A stretch of 64,000 nt of DNA from assembly GCA_041394945.1 (NCBI GenBank), contig JAWKHH010000003.1, positions 744,001 to 808,000 of the forward strand, written 5' to 3'. Shown in pieces: positions 16,766 through 25,491 of this stretch; position 1 is the first letter of the stretch; each line of letters begins with the position of its first letter. The translations under genes and the position numbers were made by a program. The stretch comes from Bryobacteraceae bacterium. GTDB taxonomy: Bacteria; Acidobacteriota; Terriglobia; Bryobacterales; Bryobacteraceae. The notes below the pieces were generated by a model, which was not told the origin of the DNA, did no database searches, and was given only the letters and a program-made list of their open reading frames with translations.

Positions 16766-17881
16766 TTAGTAAACTCCTACGGTGGTTCCGCCGGCAAGGT
16801 TGCGGAACGGCCGGACGCCGCTGACGCCGTCCCACGGGTACTTCTCGTAAGGAGCCTCCCGCTCGCCCTCGTCGCGCTCGAGAAATCCCGGAATAAACGT
16901 TTCCCGCGTCAAGGTCGTGAGCTTCACGCGACCCGTGGCGCCGTATTCCACGAGCCGGTTGGGATCGTCGAAATGCACCACTTCGATCACCGCGCGCGGC
17001 TGCGGCGCATAGTAAGTGATCTTGTAACCTTCCTTCGCCGTCACGGGCCTCGAACAGGCGAGGCCCATCAGCGTATTGCCGTAAGTCGGCGTGAGATAGA
17101 CGCCCCCGCCCAGCAGTTCCTCCGCGGCGAAACGCGTGTACTGCGGCGTGAACTCGGTGCCCCCGCAGAAGATTCCCGTGATGCCGGCCTGCTTGATGCT
17201 CGACCCCCGCTCGTCGAGCGCCTCCGCGAGGGCCTCCAGCAGCTTCGGCGTCGTAAACATGCAGCGGATGTCGTGCCCCGCCTCGAGCACCGTGAGCGCC
17301 TGGTCGATCACGTGCTTCTTGTACATTTCCATCATGTCCATATCGCCGCTCTTGATCAACTTGATCACCCATCGCGGATCGAGATCCACGCAGAAGCAGA
17401 CGCCCCCGCGGTGCTGGCATAGATGCTCGACAGCGAGCCGGAGCCGGCGCGGACCCGAGGGACCGAGCATCAGCCAATTGGCCCCCTTCGGGAAGTATTC
17501 GTCCGGCAGGGTTTCGCCGAACATTTCGTAGTCGATACGAAAATCTTCGATCTGGACGCGGCTCTTCGGAATCCCGGTCGTGCCCCCGGTCTCGAAAACA
17601 TACGCCGGCTTGCCCGCCAGGGCTTTCGGAACCCATCGGCGCACCGGCCCGCCGCGCAGCCACTCGTCCTCGAACGGCGGAAAGCGCCTCAGGTCTTCGA
17701 AGCGCTTCACGTCTCGGCGCGGATCGAATTCGAGGCGCGTGGCGAAGTCGAGCCAGAATGGGGATCCCGTTTCGGGATTGAAGTGCCACTCGACCATGGC
17801 GCGAACGTGAGCATCGAGCTGTTCACGTGCGGCCGCGGAGGCGTTCAGGACGGTTGCGGACGACACCTGATCAGCATACAT
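16766..17881 (-). CDS. Adenylate-forming enzyme (phenylacetate-CoA ligase/LuxE-like)
   Basis: The product has 371 residues; the start at 17881 is the first ATG before conserved sequence, with a GTG one codon upstream as alternative. The phosphate-binding loop of AMP-forming ligases is seen as FETGGTTGIPKSR (about residues 96-108). Later come the CGGTEFTP and TPTYGNTLMGLA segments, equivalent to the acceptor and AMP-binding motifs. At 371 residues it is shorter than PaaK-type ligases (about 430), which fits acyl-protein synthetase LuxE-like proteins. The stop codon lies 1 base before the start of the aldehyde dehydrogenase gene, so the two are a strict operon. Reaction (acyl-AMP, acyl-CoA or acyl-enzyme formation) is inferred from family only. 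Confidence 0.8.
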   Translation of the reverse strand: MYADQVSSATVLNASAAAREQLDAHVRAMVEWHFNPETGSPFWLDFATRLEFDPRRDVKRFEDLRRFPPFEDEWLRGGPVRRWVPKALAGKPAYVFETGGTTGIPKSRVQIEDFRIDYEMFGETLPDEYFPKGANWLMLGPSGPRRLRLAVEHLCQHRGGVCFCVDLDPRWVIKLIKSGDMDMMEMYKKHVIDQALTVLEAGHDIRCMFTTPKLLEALAEALDERGSSIKQAGITGIFCGGTEFTPQYTRFAAEELLGGGVYLTPTYGNTLMGLACSRPVTAKEGYKITYYAPQPRAVIEVVHFDDPNRLVEYGATGRVKLTTLTRETFIPGFLERDEGEREAPYEKYPWDGVSGVRPFRNLAGGTTVGVY

Positions 17882-17940
17882 CACGAGGCTCGTCCCACGT
17901 GTTGTTTCAGCGCCCGTTTCCGCGGACCCGATCCACCACC

Positions 17941-19170
17941 CTAGGGCAGCGCGACGATCCCTATCCAAAATAGGCTTCGCGCATCCGACGTCCCCGCCAG
18001 ATCGTACTTCCGCGCATAGGTCAATCGCCCGTCCCCGCCCACACGAAACACCGTCAGGCTCGCCGGCTCCGTCACCACCTCCCGGCCCTTCGCCACCGCC
18101 ATCGGAACCTGATTCCCCGCCACCAGCAGCCGCCCTTCCGGATCCAGCGCGAACGTCCGCGGAGAGAAGCCGCGCGTGTCGGCATTCTGCACCAGCTTCG
18201 GCTCGCCGCTCCGCGCATCCAGCGCCCACACCGCGATCGCATTCTCCCCGCCCGCGAACACCCGCTTCCCGTTCACCTCCACCGTCCCGCCCGCGCGGTT
18301 ACCCTGGTACACGAACCGCCCGTTCGGATGCACATGCACCGTGCTCGCCGCCTGCCCGTCCCGCTCTCCCGCTTTGGACAGGCTGCTCTTTACGAACGCC
18401 GGAGCCGCGCTGAACGAGCCGTCCGGCGACTTCCGGTAGACCTGCAACTGGTTCTGCGCCTCCACCGAAACAAAAACCCAAGGCTGCGCCGGATGAAAGT
18501 CCAGGTGCCGCGGCTGGAATCCGAACCCGCCGCCGGGCGCGATCGACGCCCGGTTGGTCAGCTTCCCGCCCGCGTAGTCGAAAACCTTCAGCGCGCCCGG
18601 GTCTTCCGGCTTGCCCTTCGCCGCCACGTTCCCGCGCGTCACCAGGATCACCTGTTTCCCGGAAGGATCGGCCCGCACCTGATGCGCATAGACGCCCGCG
18701 TCGAGCGCTCCCTGCTTCACCTCCGCTCCCAGCGTGCCGTCGGCGGCGATCTGATACACGGTCAACGCGCTCGGAATCGTGTGAGCCACGAGCAGATGCT
18801 CGCCCGCGACATCCACCGTGATGTGCACCGGCCGCGATACCAGCGCCAACTCCGCGCCATGCCCCGTCAGCACGCCGTCCGCTCCCACCCGAAACGCCGT
18901 CACGCCGTGCTTCGCGCCCCCGGTCGGTCGTCCGGCCGCCCCACTCGGTCCACCGTCGCTCCAGGCTACGTAAAGGTACTTCCGCGATGGATGCGGCCAC
19001 GCGTATTGAATGCTCGCCGGGCACCGCACCGATTCGCGCTTTTCAAGCGCCGCGCCGCCCACATCCACCGTCCATCGCGTCAACTCCGTTCCTACCGCCG
19101 CATACAGCGCCACACGCGATTCAGCCGCCGCCGTCGCTGTCAGGATGAGTGCGAAAAGCGCAAAAACCAT
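17941..19170 (-). CDS. Exported lactonase-family beta-propeller protein
   Basis: The product has 409 residues with a signal peptide (MVFALFALILTATAAAE). It has repeated blades of the 6-phosphogluconolactonase (YbhE/Pgl) seven-bladed propeller: PSRKYLYVAWS, HITVDVAGEHLLVAHT, GVYAHQVRADPSGKQVILVT, FQPRHLDFHPAQPWVFVSVE, HVHPNGRFVYQGNR and RTFALDPEGRLLVAGNQ. The recurrent H-x-DP/HP-G pattern is typical of the family. Cytosolic Pgl of this type hydrolyses 6-phosphogluconolactone. The leader argues against that role here and for a periplasmic sugar-lactone or binding function. It lies 59 bases downstream of the adenylate-forming gene's start and is read in the same direction. Confidence 0.83.
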   Translation of the reverse strand: MVFALFALILTATAAAESRVALYAAVGTELTRWTVDVGGAALEKRESVRCPASIQYAWPHPSRKYLYVAWSDGGPSGAAGRPTGGAKHGVTAFRVGADGVLTGHGAELALVSRPVHITVDVAGEHLLVAHTIPSALTVYQIAADGTLGAEVKQGALDAGVYAHQVRADPSGKQVILVTRGNVAAKGKPEDPGALKVFDYAGGKLTNRASIAPGGGFGFQPRHLDFHPAQPWVFVSVEAQNQLQVYRKSPDGSFSAAPAFVKSSLSKAGERDGQAASTVHVHPNGRFVYQGNRAGGTVEVNGKRVFAGGENAIAVWALDARSGEPKLVQNADTRGFSPRTFALDPEGRLLVAGNQVPMAVAKGREVVTEPASLTVFRVGGDGRLTYARKYDLAGTSDARSLFWIGIVALP

Positions 19171-19240
19171 GATCGCGGGTCAGTATATCGCGAATGGCTC
19201 AACGGGCTCGATCGACGCCGGTGATTGGAGTCTGTAGGTA

Positions 19241-19407
19241 CTACGTCGTGGCTGGACGAGGAGAGCGGGCGGGAACGAGGATCTCGTCGAGCGGAACCCG
19301 GGCCCCGGGAATCACTGCAAGCGCCTCCAGGAATTCGCCCGGCCGCACGTGCTGCACGGAACCGTCCCGGTGGTAGGCCAGGGCGCGCCGCCGCCAGCCG
19401 GCTCCCG
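19241..19407 (-). pseudogene. Protein-like open frame resembling a Uma2 C terminus, without a start
   Basis: Between the Der stop codon and the lactonase start, one minus-strand frame stays open to a TAG at 19241-19243 and reads like a protein: ALAYHRDGSVQHVRPGE, then FLEALAVIPGARVPLDEIL. The DG.....PG...L.....PG...PLDE pattern recalls the end of Uma2-family (DUF820) proteins. No ATG is present; the frame runs back into der without a start. It could be a remnant or chance in GC-rich sequence. Confidence 0.25.
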
Positions 19408-20745
19408 CTACGCCGTGCTGCGGTTCCGCGCCCGCTTCGTCGACGCCTTTTTGGACCCACTCCGCGTCCGGATCACGATCGGTGTCCCCGCGAACCCGAA
19501 CCGCGTCCGGATCTCGTTCGCCAGCCGCCGCTCCACCGAAAAATGCAGCGTCTTCCCGCCTTCCTTGAACACCACGAACGTCGGCGGCCGCACCCCGGAT
19601 TGCGTCACATACTTCACCCGGTTCACCAGATCCGTCTGCAGATACTCGAAAAACCGGTTCAATTCGCCCGTGTTCACGCGTTGGTTCGCGCTATCCCACC
19701 CGCGCTTGATCAACCCGAAAAGCTGCCCCACGCCCGCCCCCGTCTTGGCCGACAAAAACGCAATCGGCGCATACTCCAGAAACTTGAAGGTCTCGCGCAC
19801 CCGCGCCACCCACTCTTTCTTGTTCCGGTCGTTCACCGCATCCCACTTGTTCACCACCAGCACCACCGGACGCCCTGCCTCGTGCGCGTAGCCGGCGATC
19901 GTCGCATCCGTCCCGGTCGGCCCTTCTTCGCCGTCGATCACCACCACCGCCGCGTTCGCCATCTGGATATGCTTCCGCGCCATCACCACGCTCAGCTTCT
20001 CCGCCATCAGCTTCGTCTTTCCTTTGCGGCGAATCCCCGCGGTGTCGACGAACACGTACTGCACGCCCTCGTGCACTACGCTCTCATCCACCGCGTCCCG
20101 CGTCGTCCCCGCCTCCGCTGTCACAATCGAACGCTCCGCGCCCACCAGCGCGTTCAGCAGCGTGGACTTCCCCACGTTCGGCCGCCCTATGATCGCCACC
20201 CGGATCTTCGGCTGCGCGCTCTCGTCCTCGCCGTCCGCCTTCGGAAAGCCCTCCGTCGCCCGGTCCAGCAGTTCCTCGATGCCGATGCGATGCTCGGCCG
20301 AAATCGGATACACGTCGAAGCCGAGTTCGTAGAACCCCGCCGCCAGCGCCTCGCGCGACGGTGCGTCGATCTTGTTCACCGCAAGCGATACCGGCTTGCC
20401 CAACTGCATCAGCATCCGCGACAGGTCCCGGTCCGCGCCCGTGATCTCCGTCCGCCCGTCGATCACATAGATGATGTGCGCCGCCTCTTCGAGCGCCACC
20501 CGCGCCTGCCGCAGAATCTCCGACGGGATCAGTTGTTCGTCGTCTGGAATGATGCCGCCCGTGTCGATCACCTCGAACCACTTACCCGCATGATCCCCGG
20601 CGCCGTAGATCCGGTCCCGCGTGATGCCCGGTTCATCGCCGACAATGGCGCGGCGCGACGCCGTCAGCAGGTTGAAAAGCGTCGATTTTCCGACATTCGG
20701 GCGGCCGACGATCACGATCTTCGGCGAGGCGGCAGGGGACTCCAT
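19408..20745 (-). CDS. der: Ribosome-associated GTPase Der (EngA)
   Basis: The product has 445 residues from the ATG at 20745; a TTG one codon upstream is possible. There are two tandem G domains: the first with GRPNVGKSTLFN, the DTGG switch and NKID, the second with GRPNVGKSTLLN, DTAGIRRKGK and NKWD. The C-terminal KH-like domain ends at FVVFKEGGKTLHFSVERRLA and FGFAGTPIVIR. Length and order match the family. Der is an essential GTPase for maturation of the 50S ribosomal subunit. It is a lone housekeeping gene, divergent from the gluconate-dehydrogenase-like genes with 58 bases between starts. Confidence 0.97.
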   Translation of the reverse strand: MESPAASPKIVIVGRPNVGKSTLFNLLTASRRAIVGDEPGITRDRIYGAGDHAGKWFEVIDTGGIIPDDEQLIPSEILRQARVALEEAAHIIYVIDGRTEITGADRDLSRMLMQLGKPVSLAVNKIDAPSREALAAGFYELGFDVYPISAEHRIGIEELLDRATEGFPKADGEDESAQPKIRVAIIGRPNVGKSTLLNALVGAERSIVTAEAGTTRDAVDESVVHEGVQYVFVDTAGIRRKGKTKLMAEKLSVVMARKHIQMANAAVVVIDGEEGPTGTDATIAGYAHEAGRPVVLVVNKWDAVNDRNKKEWVARVRETFKFLEYAPIAFLSAKTGAGVGQLFGLIKRGWDSANQRVNTGELNRFFEYLQTDLVNRVKYVTQSGVRPPTFVVFKEGGKTLHFSVERRLANEIRTRFGFAGTPIVIRTRSGSKKASTKRARNRSTA

Positions 20746-20803
20746 CAACCTCCATCAGACCATGTTGCGTTACCCCTTCGCTCGGTGTAACGTCTTCTGG
20801 AGG

Positions 20804-21436
20804 ATGTCTGAAGCAATTCCGGGCAAAATTCGCCGCCGCCGTTTCCTGAACGCCGTCGCCGCGGCCACCGCCGCCACACCCGCCGCCGTCGCGCAGGAAG
20901 CCGGCCGCCGCCGCGCACCGAATCCGGACCGCGCCTCCGCCCCCGCCGACCCGAGTCCCTATCCCACACTCGCCGTCAGCGCCACCGGCGACATCGCCGC
21001 CCCCGCCACGCTCTTTCTCTCCGACGCTCAGTTCACCGCCCTCCGCCGCCTCGCCGAACTCCTCACTCCCGCCATCCCGCCCCGCCCCGGCGCCATCGAA
21101 GCCGGCGTCCCCGAGTTCCTCGACTTCCTCATCTCTCAGGACCCCGCCCGCCAGCACACCTACCGCCCCGGACTCGACGCCCTCAACCGCGCCGCCCAAC
21201 GTACGTCCGGCAAACCCTTCGCGGATCTCGACGACTCCCAGGCGGCGGCGTTTCTCGCCCCTCTGAATCAGCCCTGGAGCAGCGACCCAATCACCGATCC
21301 CATCGCCGCGCTCCTCCACCAGGCCAAGCGCGACGTTCGCCAGGCCACCGTCAACTCCCGCGAGTATGCCGCTTCCGGCGCGCCGCCGGCGGGCCGCCGC
21401 GGCTTCGGCAATCAATACTGGTACCCGCTCGACTAG
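20804..21436 (+). CDS. Gluconate 2-dehydrogenase subunit 3-family protein, Tat leader
   Basis: The product has 210 residues. The chosen ATG gives a twin-arginine leader (KIRRRRFLNAVAAATAATPA); its ggagg ribosome site abuts the ATG, and the in-frame ATG at 20762 would give a longer n-region. The body matches the small (gamma) subunit of membrane-bound FAD sugar dehydrogenases: LSDAQFTALRRLAELLTPAI, PEFLDFLIS, FADLDDSQAAAFLAPL and the conserved end near GFGNQYWYPLD. In gluconate 2-dehydrogenase this subunit carries the complex through Tat and stabilises the GMC flavoprotein. That partner is encoded 22 bases downstream. No separate cytochrome subunit is adjacent. Confidence 0.88.
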   Translation: MSEAIPGKIRRRRFLNAVAAATAATPAAVAQEAGRRRAPNPDRASAPADPSPYPTLAVSATGDIAAPATLFLSDAQFTALRRLAELLTPAIPPRPGAIEAGVPEFLDFLISQDPARQHTYRPGLDALNRAAQRTSGKPFADLDDSQAAAFLAPLNQPWSSDPITDPIAALLHQAKRDVRQATVNSREYAASGAPPAGRRGFGNQYWYPLD

Positions 21437-21458
21437 CGCCGCCGAGAAAGAATCCACG

Positions 21459-23033
21459 ATGCCCGACACCAAGTACGACGTCCTCATCATCGGCTCCGGC
21501 GCCTCCGGCGGCATGGCCGCCCACACCCTCACCGGGCTCGGCGCGAAGTGCCTCATGCTCGACGCCGGTCCGCTCGTCGATTTCAGCCGTGCCCGCACCA
21601 CCCGGGCCGCCCACGAGCTCCCCTACCGCGGCATGGGCAAACCCGGCCGACTCCCCCACGTCATCCAGGCCAACGAACACAACGCCAATCAGTGGGTGGA
21701 CGAGACCGAAATCCCCTACACCCACTCCCCGGACTCGCCCTACAACTGGGTGCGCATCCGCATGATCGGCGGCAAGAGCCTGTTCTGGGCGCGCATGTCG
21801 TTCCGCCTCAGTGACTACGAATTCAAGGCCGCCAGCCACGACGGCTTCGGCGCGGATTGGCCCATCGCCTACGCCGACCTCGCCCCCTTCTACGATCGTG
21901 TCGACCCCATCTTCCGCGTCTCCGGCCGCACCGCCGGCCTCAAGCAACTCCCCGACGGCAAGTTCCTCGAGGACGAATCGCCCTGGAGCGGCGCCATGGA
22001 GCGCTTCATCTCCTCCTGCTCCAAGCGCGACATCCCCGTCACCAAGATGCGCCGGTCCATCGGCCAGGGGCCCTTCGCAAGCTCGTTCAACCTCCTGCTC
22101 CCGGACGCGATGGCTTCCGGCAACCTCACCATCGTTCCTAACGCCGTTGTCCGCGAGCTCACCGTCGACCGCAATACCGGCCTCGTCAACGGCGCCCATT
22201 TCGTGGACCGTAAGTCCAAACGCGAACTCCACGCCACTGCCCGCGCCGTCGTCCTCGGCGCATCCTGCCTCGAGAGCACACGGATTCTCCTCAACTCCGG
22301 CATCGCCAACTCGAGCGGTGTCCTTGGCCGCTACCTGCACGACCAGATGTATATCTCCCAGGCCGTGAACGCCATCGTGCCCGAGGCCAGGGACGGCAAG
22401 GCCCCCCGCGGCCTGATGGGCGGCGGCGGCATCGTGCCCCGCTTCGTCAATCTCGAAAAAGGCAACCAGGAGGGCTTCCTCCGCGGCTACGCCTTCGACA
22501 TGAACACCGGCGGCTCGCCGGACCCCAGGTACATCCCCGCCTACGGCGCTGAACTTGAAAAGGCGATCGATTCCTACCGCGGCGCCAACGTCTCGGTGAC
22601 AGTCATGGGCGAAGTGCTGGCCCGCCCCGAAAACCGCGTGACGATCAACAAGAAGGTCACCGACGCGTTCGGCATTCCGGTGCTCCACATCGAGACGAAG
22701 TACACCGACAACGAACACAAAATGGCGAAACACGCCGTCGAAACCTTCGCCGAGATCTGCCGCGGCGCCGGCTTTGAAGTGTTGTCGCGAAACGGCCAGG
22801 CGTTCCCGCCGGGCTATTCAATCCACGAACTCGGCACGTGCCGCATGGGCGCCGATGCGAAAAAGAGCGTGCTGAACCGCTGGAACCAGAGTCACGACAT
22901 CCGGAACTTGTTCGTGGTCGACGGAAGCAGCTTCGTCACCGGCGGCTGGCAGAACCCGACCCTCACCATCCTCGCGCTCTCCATGCGCGCGTCGGAGCAT
23001 CTGGCCGGCGAGATGAAGAAGGGGAACGTCTAA
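21459..23033 (+). CDS. GMC-family FAD-dependent oxidoreductase (sugar/alcohol dehydrogenase)
   Basis: The product has 524 residues. The FAD-binding Rossmann motif is at the N terminus (VLIIGSGASGGMAAH), followed by the GMC segment with RMIGGKSLFWARMSFRLS. The C-terminal GMC block has SIHELGTCRMG and NLFVVDGSSFVTGGWQNPTL, including the His and Asn expected at the active site. There is no leader, consistent with folding in the cytoplasm and co-export with the Tat-bearing subunit encoded immediately upstream. Such enzymes oxidise gluconate, fructose, glucosides or other polyols and pass electrons to cytochrome c or quinone. Substrate cannot be set from sequence. Confidence 0.93.
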   Translation: MPDTKYDVLIIGSGASGGMAAHTLTGLGAKCLMLDAGPLVDFSRARTTRAAHELPYRGMGKPGRLPHVIQANEHNANQWVDETEIPYTHSPDSPYNWVRIRMIGGKSLFWARMSFRLSDYEFKAASHDGFGADWPIAYADLAPFYDRVDPIFRVSGRTAGLKQLPDGKFLEDESPWSGAMERFISSCSKRDIPVTKMRRSIGQGPFASSFNLLLPDAMASGNLTIVPNAVVRELTVDRNTGLVNGAHFVDRKSKRELHATARAVVLGASCLESTRILLNSGIANSSGVLGRYLHDQMYISQAVNAIVPEARDGKAPRGLMGGGGIVPRFVNLEKGNQEGFLRGYAFDMNTGGSPDPRYIPAYGAELEKAIDSYRGANVSVTVMGEVLARPENRVTINKKVTDAFGIPVLHIETKYTDNEHKMAKHAVETFAEICRGAGFEVLSRNGQAFPPGYSIHELGTCRMGADAKKSVLNRWNQSHDIRNLFVVDGSSFVTGGWQNPTLTILALSMRASEHLAGEMKKGNV

Positions 23034-23040
23034 CCGGCAG

Positions 23041-24045
23041 TCAGGGCGCGCGCGACTTCCACGCCTCCTGAATCGCCTCCTCCGTCATCCCGTTCACCCG
23101 CCCCGACAGAATGAACGCCGCCAGCGCGTGCGCCGGGTGCTTCCAGCGCGCCATCTCCTCGAGCGTCCCCTTCTTCCCCCGCAGCAGCTCGAGCACTCCC
23201 GCATCCCGATGCTCGGTCAGCGTCAGCAGCGTCGTCGCCCCCGTGATCCGATCCTCCCAGATCAGCGAATCGAGCATCTCCACGAACCAGATCGGCGCCA
23301 CCTTCAGTCGGTCCCGGGGATCCTCGGCCTCCGGCGTCCGCGCCGCCAATACCGCGATCGCCGCCAGCGCCCGCGCCGCGTTATTGCGGACCGTATCGTC
23401 CGGGTCCCGCAGCGCCGCCTGCAGATCCCGCACCACGTCCAGCTTCCGCGGCGCGTAGCCGATCACGTAGGCCGCGATGGCGCGATGCTCCTCATCCGCC
23501 GAGTTCGCCAGCACGTCGCGCAACGTCTCCAGGCTCTGCTCCGCCAGCTCGATAAACCGCTCCTGGTGCCTCCGCACCCCCGCGTTGTCCATCAGTGAGT
23601 GCCCCTGCCGCAGATCCTCGCCCGTCTCCCCGGCCCGCACCGCCAACCCCACCGCCGAAAGAAACTGTGTGTACTCATCGTGGACCGCGCGCGGCAGCAT
23701 CGCCGTCCCCTGCGGCGCTGGCTTGTAGTCGAAATGCGGCGCCCCCCGCTCCTCCACCCCCACGTAGACCACGGCTTTCCCGCTCTCGCAGCACGCCGCC
23801 TCCAGCCGCGCCCGCACCACGTTCGGCAGCGTCTCGATCGCCTCCTCCACGTCCCCCTTGGCCTTCGGAAGCGGGTCGCCCTCTTTGAATCCCAAGACCT
23901 TGCGGACTTCCTCGGGCGTCGTCTTGCGCAGCCCGTAGAAGTCGATCACGCCGACCGTAGGCTTGGGAATCGGAGCCTGTGCGAATGCCGCCCCAGCCGC
24001 GAGGAGGAGAAGAAGATTCTTCAAGATATCTACTTGGACGCGCAC
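23041..24045 (-). CDS. Exported POTRA-like and HEAT-repeat protein
   Basis: The product has 334 residues from a GTG at 24045, with a signal peptide (ILKNLLLLLAAGAAFAQ). Residues about 30-105 look like a POTRA-type domain (VGVIDFYGLRKTTPEEVRKV, then LPNVVRARLEAACC). Residues about 170-330 are helical pairs of HEAT/PBS type (EEHRAIAAYVIGYAPRK; RDPDDTVRNNAARALAAIAV; ITGATTLLTLTEHRDAGVLE). The combination of an outer-membrane-biogenesis type domain and a scaffold suggests a periplasmic protein-interaction role. That is inference; I do not know a characterised homologue. The stop lies 7 bases from the convergent GMC gene. Confidence 0.75.
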   Translation of the reverse strand: MRVQVDILKNLLLLLAAGAAFAQAPIPKPTVGVIDFYGLRKTTPEEVRKVLGFKEGDPLPKAKGDVEEAIETLPNVVRARLEAACCESGKAVVYVGVEERGAPHFDYKPAPQGTAMLPRAVHDEYTQFLSAVGLAVRAGETGEDLRQGHSLMDNAGVRRHQERFIELAEQSLETLRDVLANSADEEHRAIAAYVIGYAPRKLDVVRDLQAALRDPDDTVRNNAARALAAIAVLAARTPEAEDPRDRLKVAPIWFVEMLDSLIWEDRITGATTLLTLTEHRDAGVLELLRGKKGTLEEMARWKHPAHALAAFILSGRVNGMTEEAIQEAWKSRAP

Positions 24046-24058
24046 TGAGCCCGCCAGG

Positions 24059-24487
24059 CTACATCATCTGCCGCTCGGCGACGGGCCCAATCACCGGTAG
24101 CGAGGGATTCTTGCCGATTAACGTCAACCCCAACAGACTCGCCCAAAGCGCGAGCGTCACTACGCGGACCGCGAACATTGCGACCTCACGGACGGACAAA
24201 GGAACAAACAGCGCACTGGTGAAAAACGCCACCACGATCAGCGCCGTCACCAGAATCGATTGGTATGCATGAAACTTCACAGTCCGGTTGTTCCGAAAGA
24301 CCGGCACCGCTAACACGAACGCCGCCGTGAACCCCATCGCCGCGTAACACAACGCCGACGCCCGGTCCACGCCAAGCGGCACCGATCCCGCCCCCGCGTC
24401 GAATCCCGCTACCGTGTTCGCGCCGCACCGCTCGCACACCGGCCCCACCGCCGCTTCCCGGCACTCCACGCAATAGTGCCCGCTCAC
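24059..24487 (-). CDS. Zinc-ribbon membrane protein (DUF4870-like)
   Basis: The product has 142 residues from a GTG that overlaps the gmd stop codon (GTGA). The N terminus is a four-Cys zinc ribbon (CVECREAAVGPVCERC, residues 6-21). Three hydrophobic helices follow (about residues 47-65, 74-95, 104-125), with the FHAYQSILVT motif between the first two typical of DUF4870-type small membrane proteins. The role is unknown. Coupled translation with gmd suggests co-expression rather than a shared pathway. Confidence 0.75.
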   Translation of the reverse strand: MSGHYCVECREAAVGPVCERCGANTVAGFDAGAGSVPLGVDRASALCYAAMGFTAAFVLAVPVFRNNRTVKFHAYQSILVTALIVVAFFTSALFVPLSVREVAMFAVRVVTLALWASLLGLTLIGKNPSLPVIGPVAERQMM

Positions 24488-25491
24488 CGCGCCGAACCGG
24501 CCGCCGCCGCGCGCAACTCGACCCCGGCGATCATGCGGCAGTCCGCCTCCACCATTTCCCTCACCAGCGACTCGAACCCGATCTCGTTCCGCCAGCCCAG
24601 CACCTGCCGCGCCTTCGACGCGTCGCCGAGCAGGATGTTCACCTCCGCCGGCCGGTACAACTCCGGATCGATGACGACATACTGCTCCCAGTCAAGCCCG
24701 GCATGGGCAAATGCGAGCTCCACGAACTCGCGCACGGTATGCGTTTCACCTGTGGCCACTACATAATCATCGGGCTCAGGCTGTTGTAACATGAGCCACA
24801 TCGCCTCGACATATTCCCGAGCGTGACCCCAATCACGTTTCGCGTCCAGGTTCCCCAGCCGTAACTGCTTCGAAATCCCCGCCCGGATCCGCGCTACCCC
24901 CGCCGATATCTTCCGCGTCACGAACTCGAAGCCCCGCCGCGGCGACTCGTGGTTGAACAGGATCCCGTTGCTCGCGTGCATCCCGTACGCCTCGCGGTAG
25001 TTCCGCGTCAGGTCGAACCCCGCCACCTTGCTGATCCCGTACGTCGACCGCGGGTGAAACCGCGTCGTCTCCCGCTGCGGAACCTCATCGGCGCGCCCGA
25101 ACATCTCGCTCGAGCCGGCGAAGTAGAACCGGCACTCCGGCGCCAGATTCTTTACCGCCGAAAGCAGGTAGTGCGTCCCATTGATGTTCGTGTTCAGCGT
25201 CGAAAATTCATCGTCGAACGAGTAGCTCACGAAACTCTGCGCCGCCAGGTGATAACACTCGTCCGGCTGCACCTTCGCCACTACCTGGTGAATGCTCGCG
25301 TAACTCTCAAGCGATGCCGCATGCAGTTGCAGCTTCCCCGTCAGCCCGCGAATCCGCGACAGCCGCCCCACCGGATCCTCCAGCGCCACACGCCGTACGA
25401 TGCCGTGGACCTCATAGCCCTTGTCGAGCAGTAGCTCGCTCAAGTAGGAGCCGTCCTGTCCCGTAATCCCCGTAATCAGTGCCCGCTTCAT
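24484..25491 (-). CDS. gmd: GDP-mannose 4,6-dehydratase
   Basis: The product has 335 residues, an extended short-chain dehydrogenase. It has the N-terminal NADP loop GITGQDGSYL, the HLAAQSFVSYSF segment, the SSEMFG motif, the catalytic YGISK (Tyr-x3-Lys) and the RDWGHAREYVEAM substrate-binding block. These are specific to Gmd, which converts GDP-D-mannose to GDP-4-keto-6-deoxy-D-mannose, the precursor of GDP-fucose, GDP-rhamnose and perosamine for surface polysaccharide. No partner epimerase/reductase gene is adjacent. The start overlaps the stop of the upstream sugar dehydrogenase by 1 base, and its own stop overlaps the downstream zinc-ribbon gene, so all three are read as one unit. Confidence 0.95.
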   Translation of the reverse strand: MKRALITGITGQDGSYLSELLLDKGYEVHGIVRRVALEDPVGRLSRIRGLTGKLQLHAASLESYASIHQVVAKVQPDECYHLAAQSFVSYSFDDEFSTLNTNINGTHYLLSAVKNLAPECRFYFAGSSEMFGRADEVPQRETTRFHPRSTYGISKVAGFDLTRNYREAYGMHASNGILFNHESPRRGFEFVTRKISAGVARIRAGISKQLRLGNLDAKRDWGHAREYVEAMWLMLQQPEPDDYVVATGETHTVREFVELAFAHAGLDWEQYVVIDPELYRPAEVNILLGDASKARQVLGWRNEIGFESLVREMVEADCRMIAGVELRAAAAGSAR

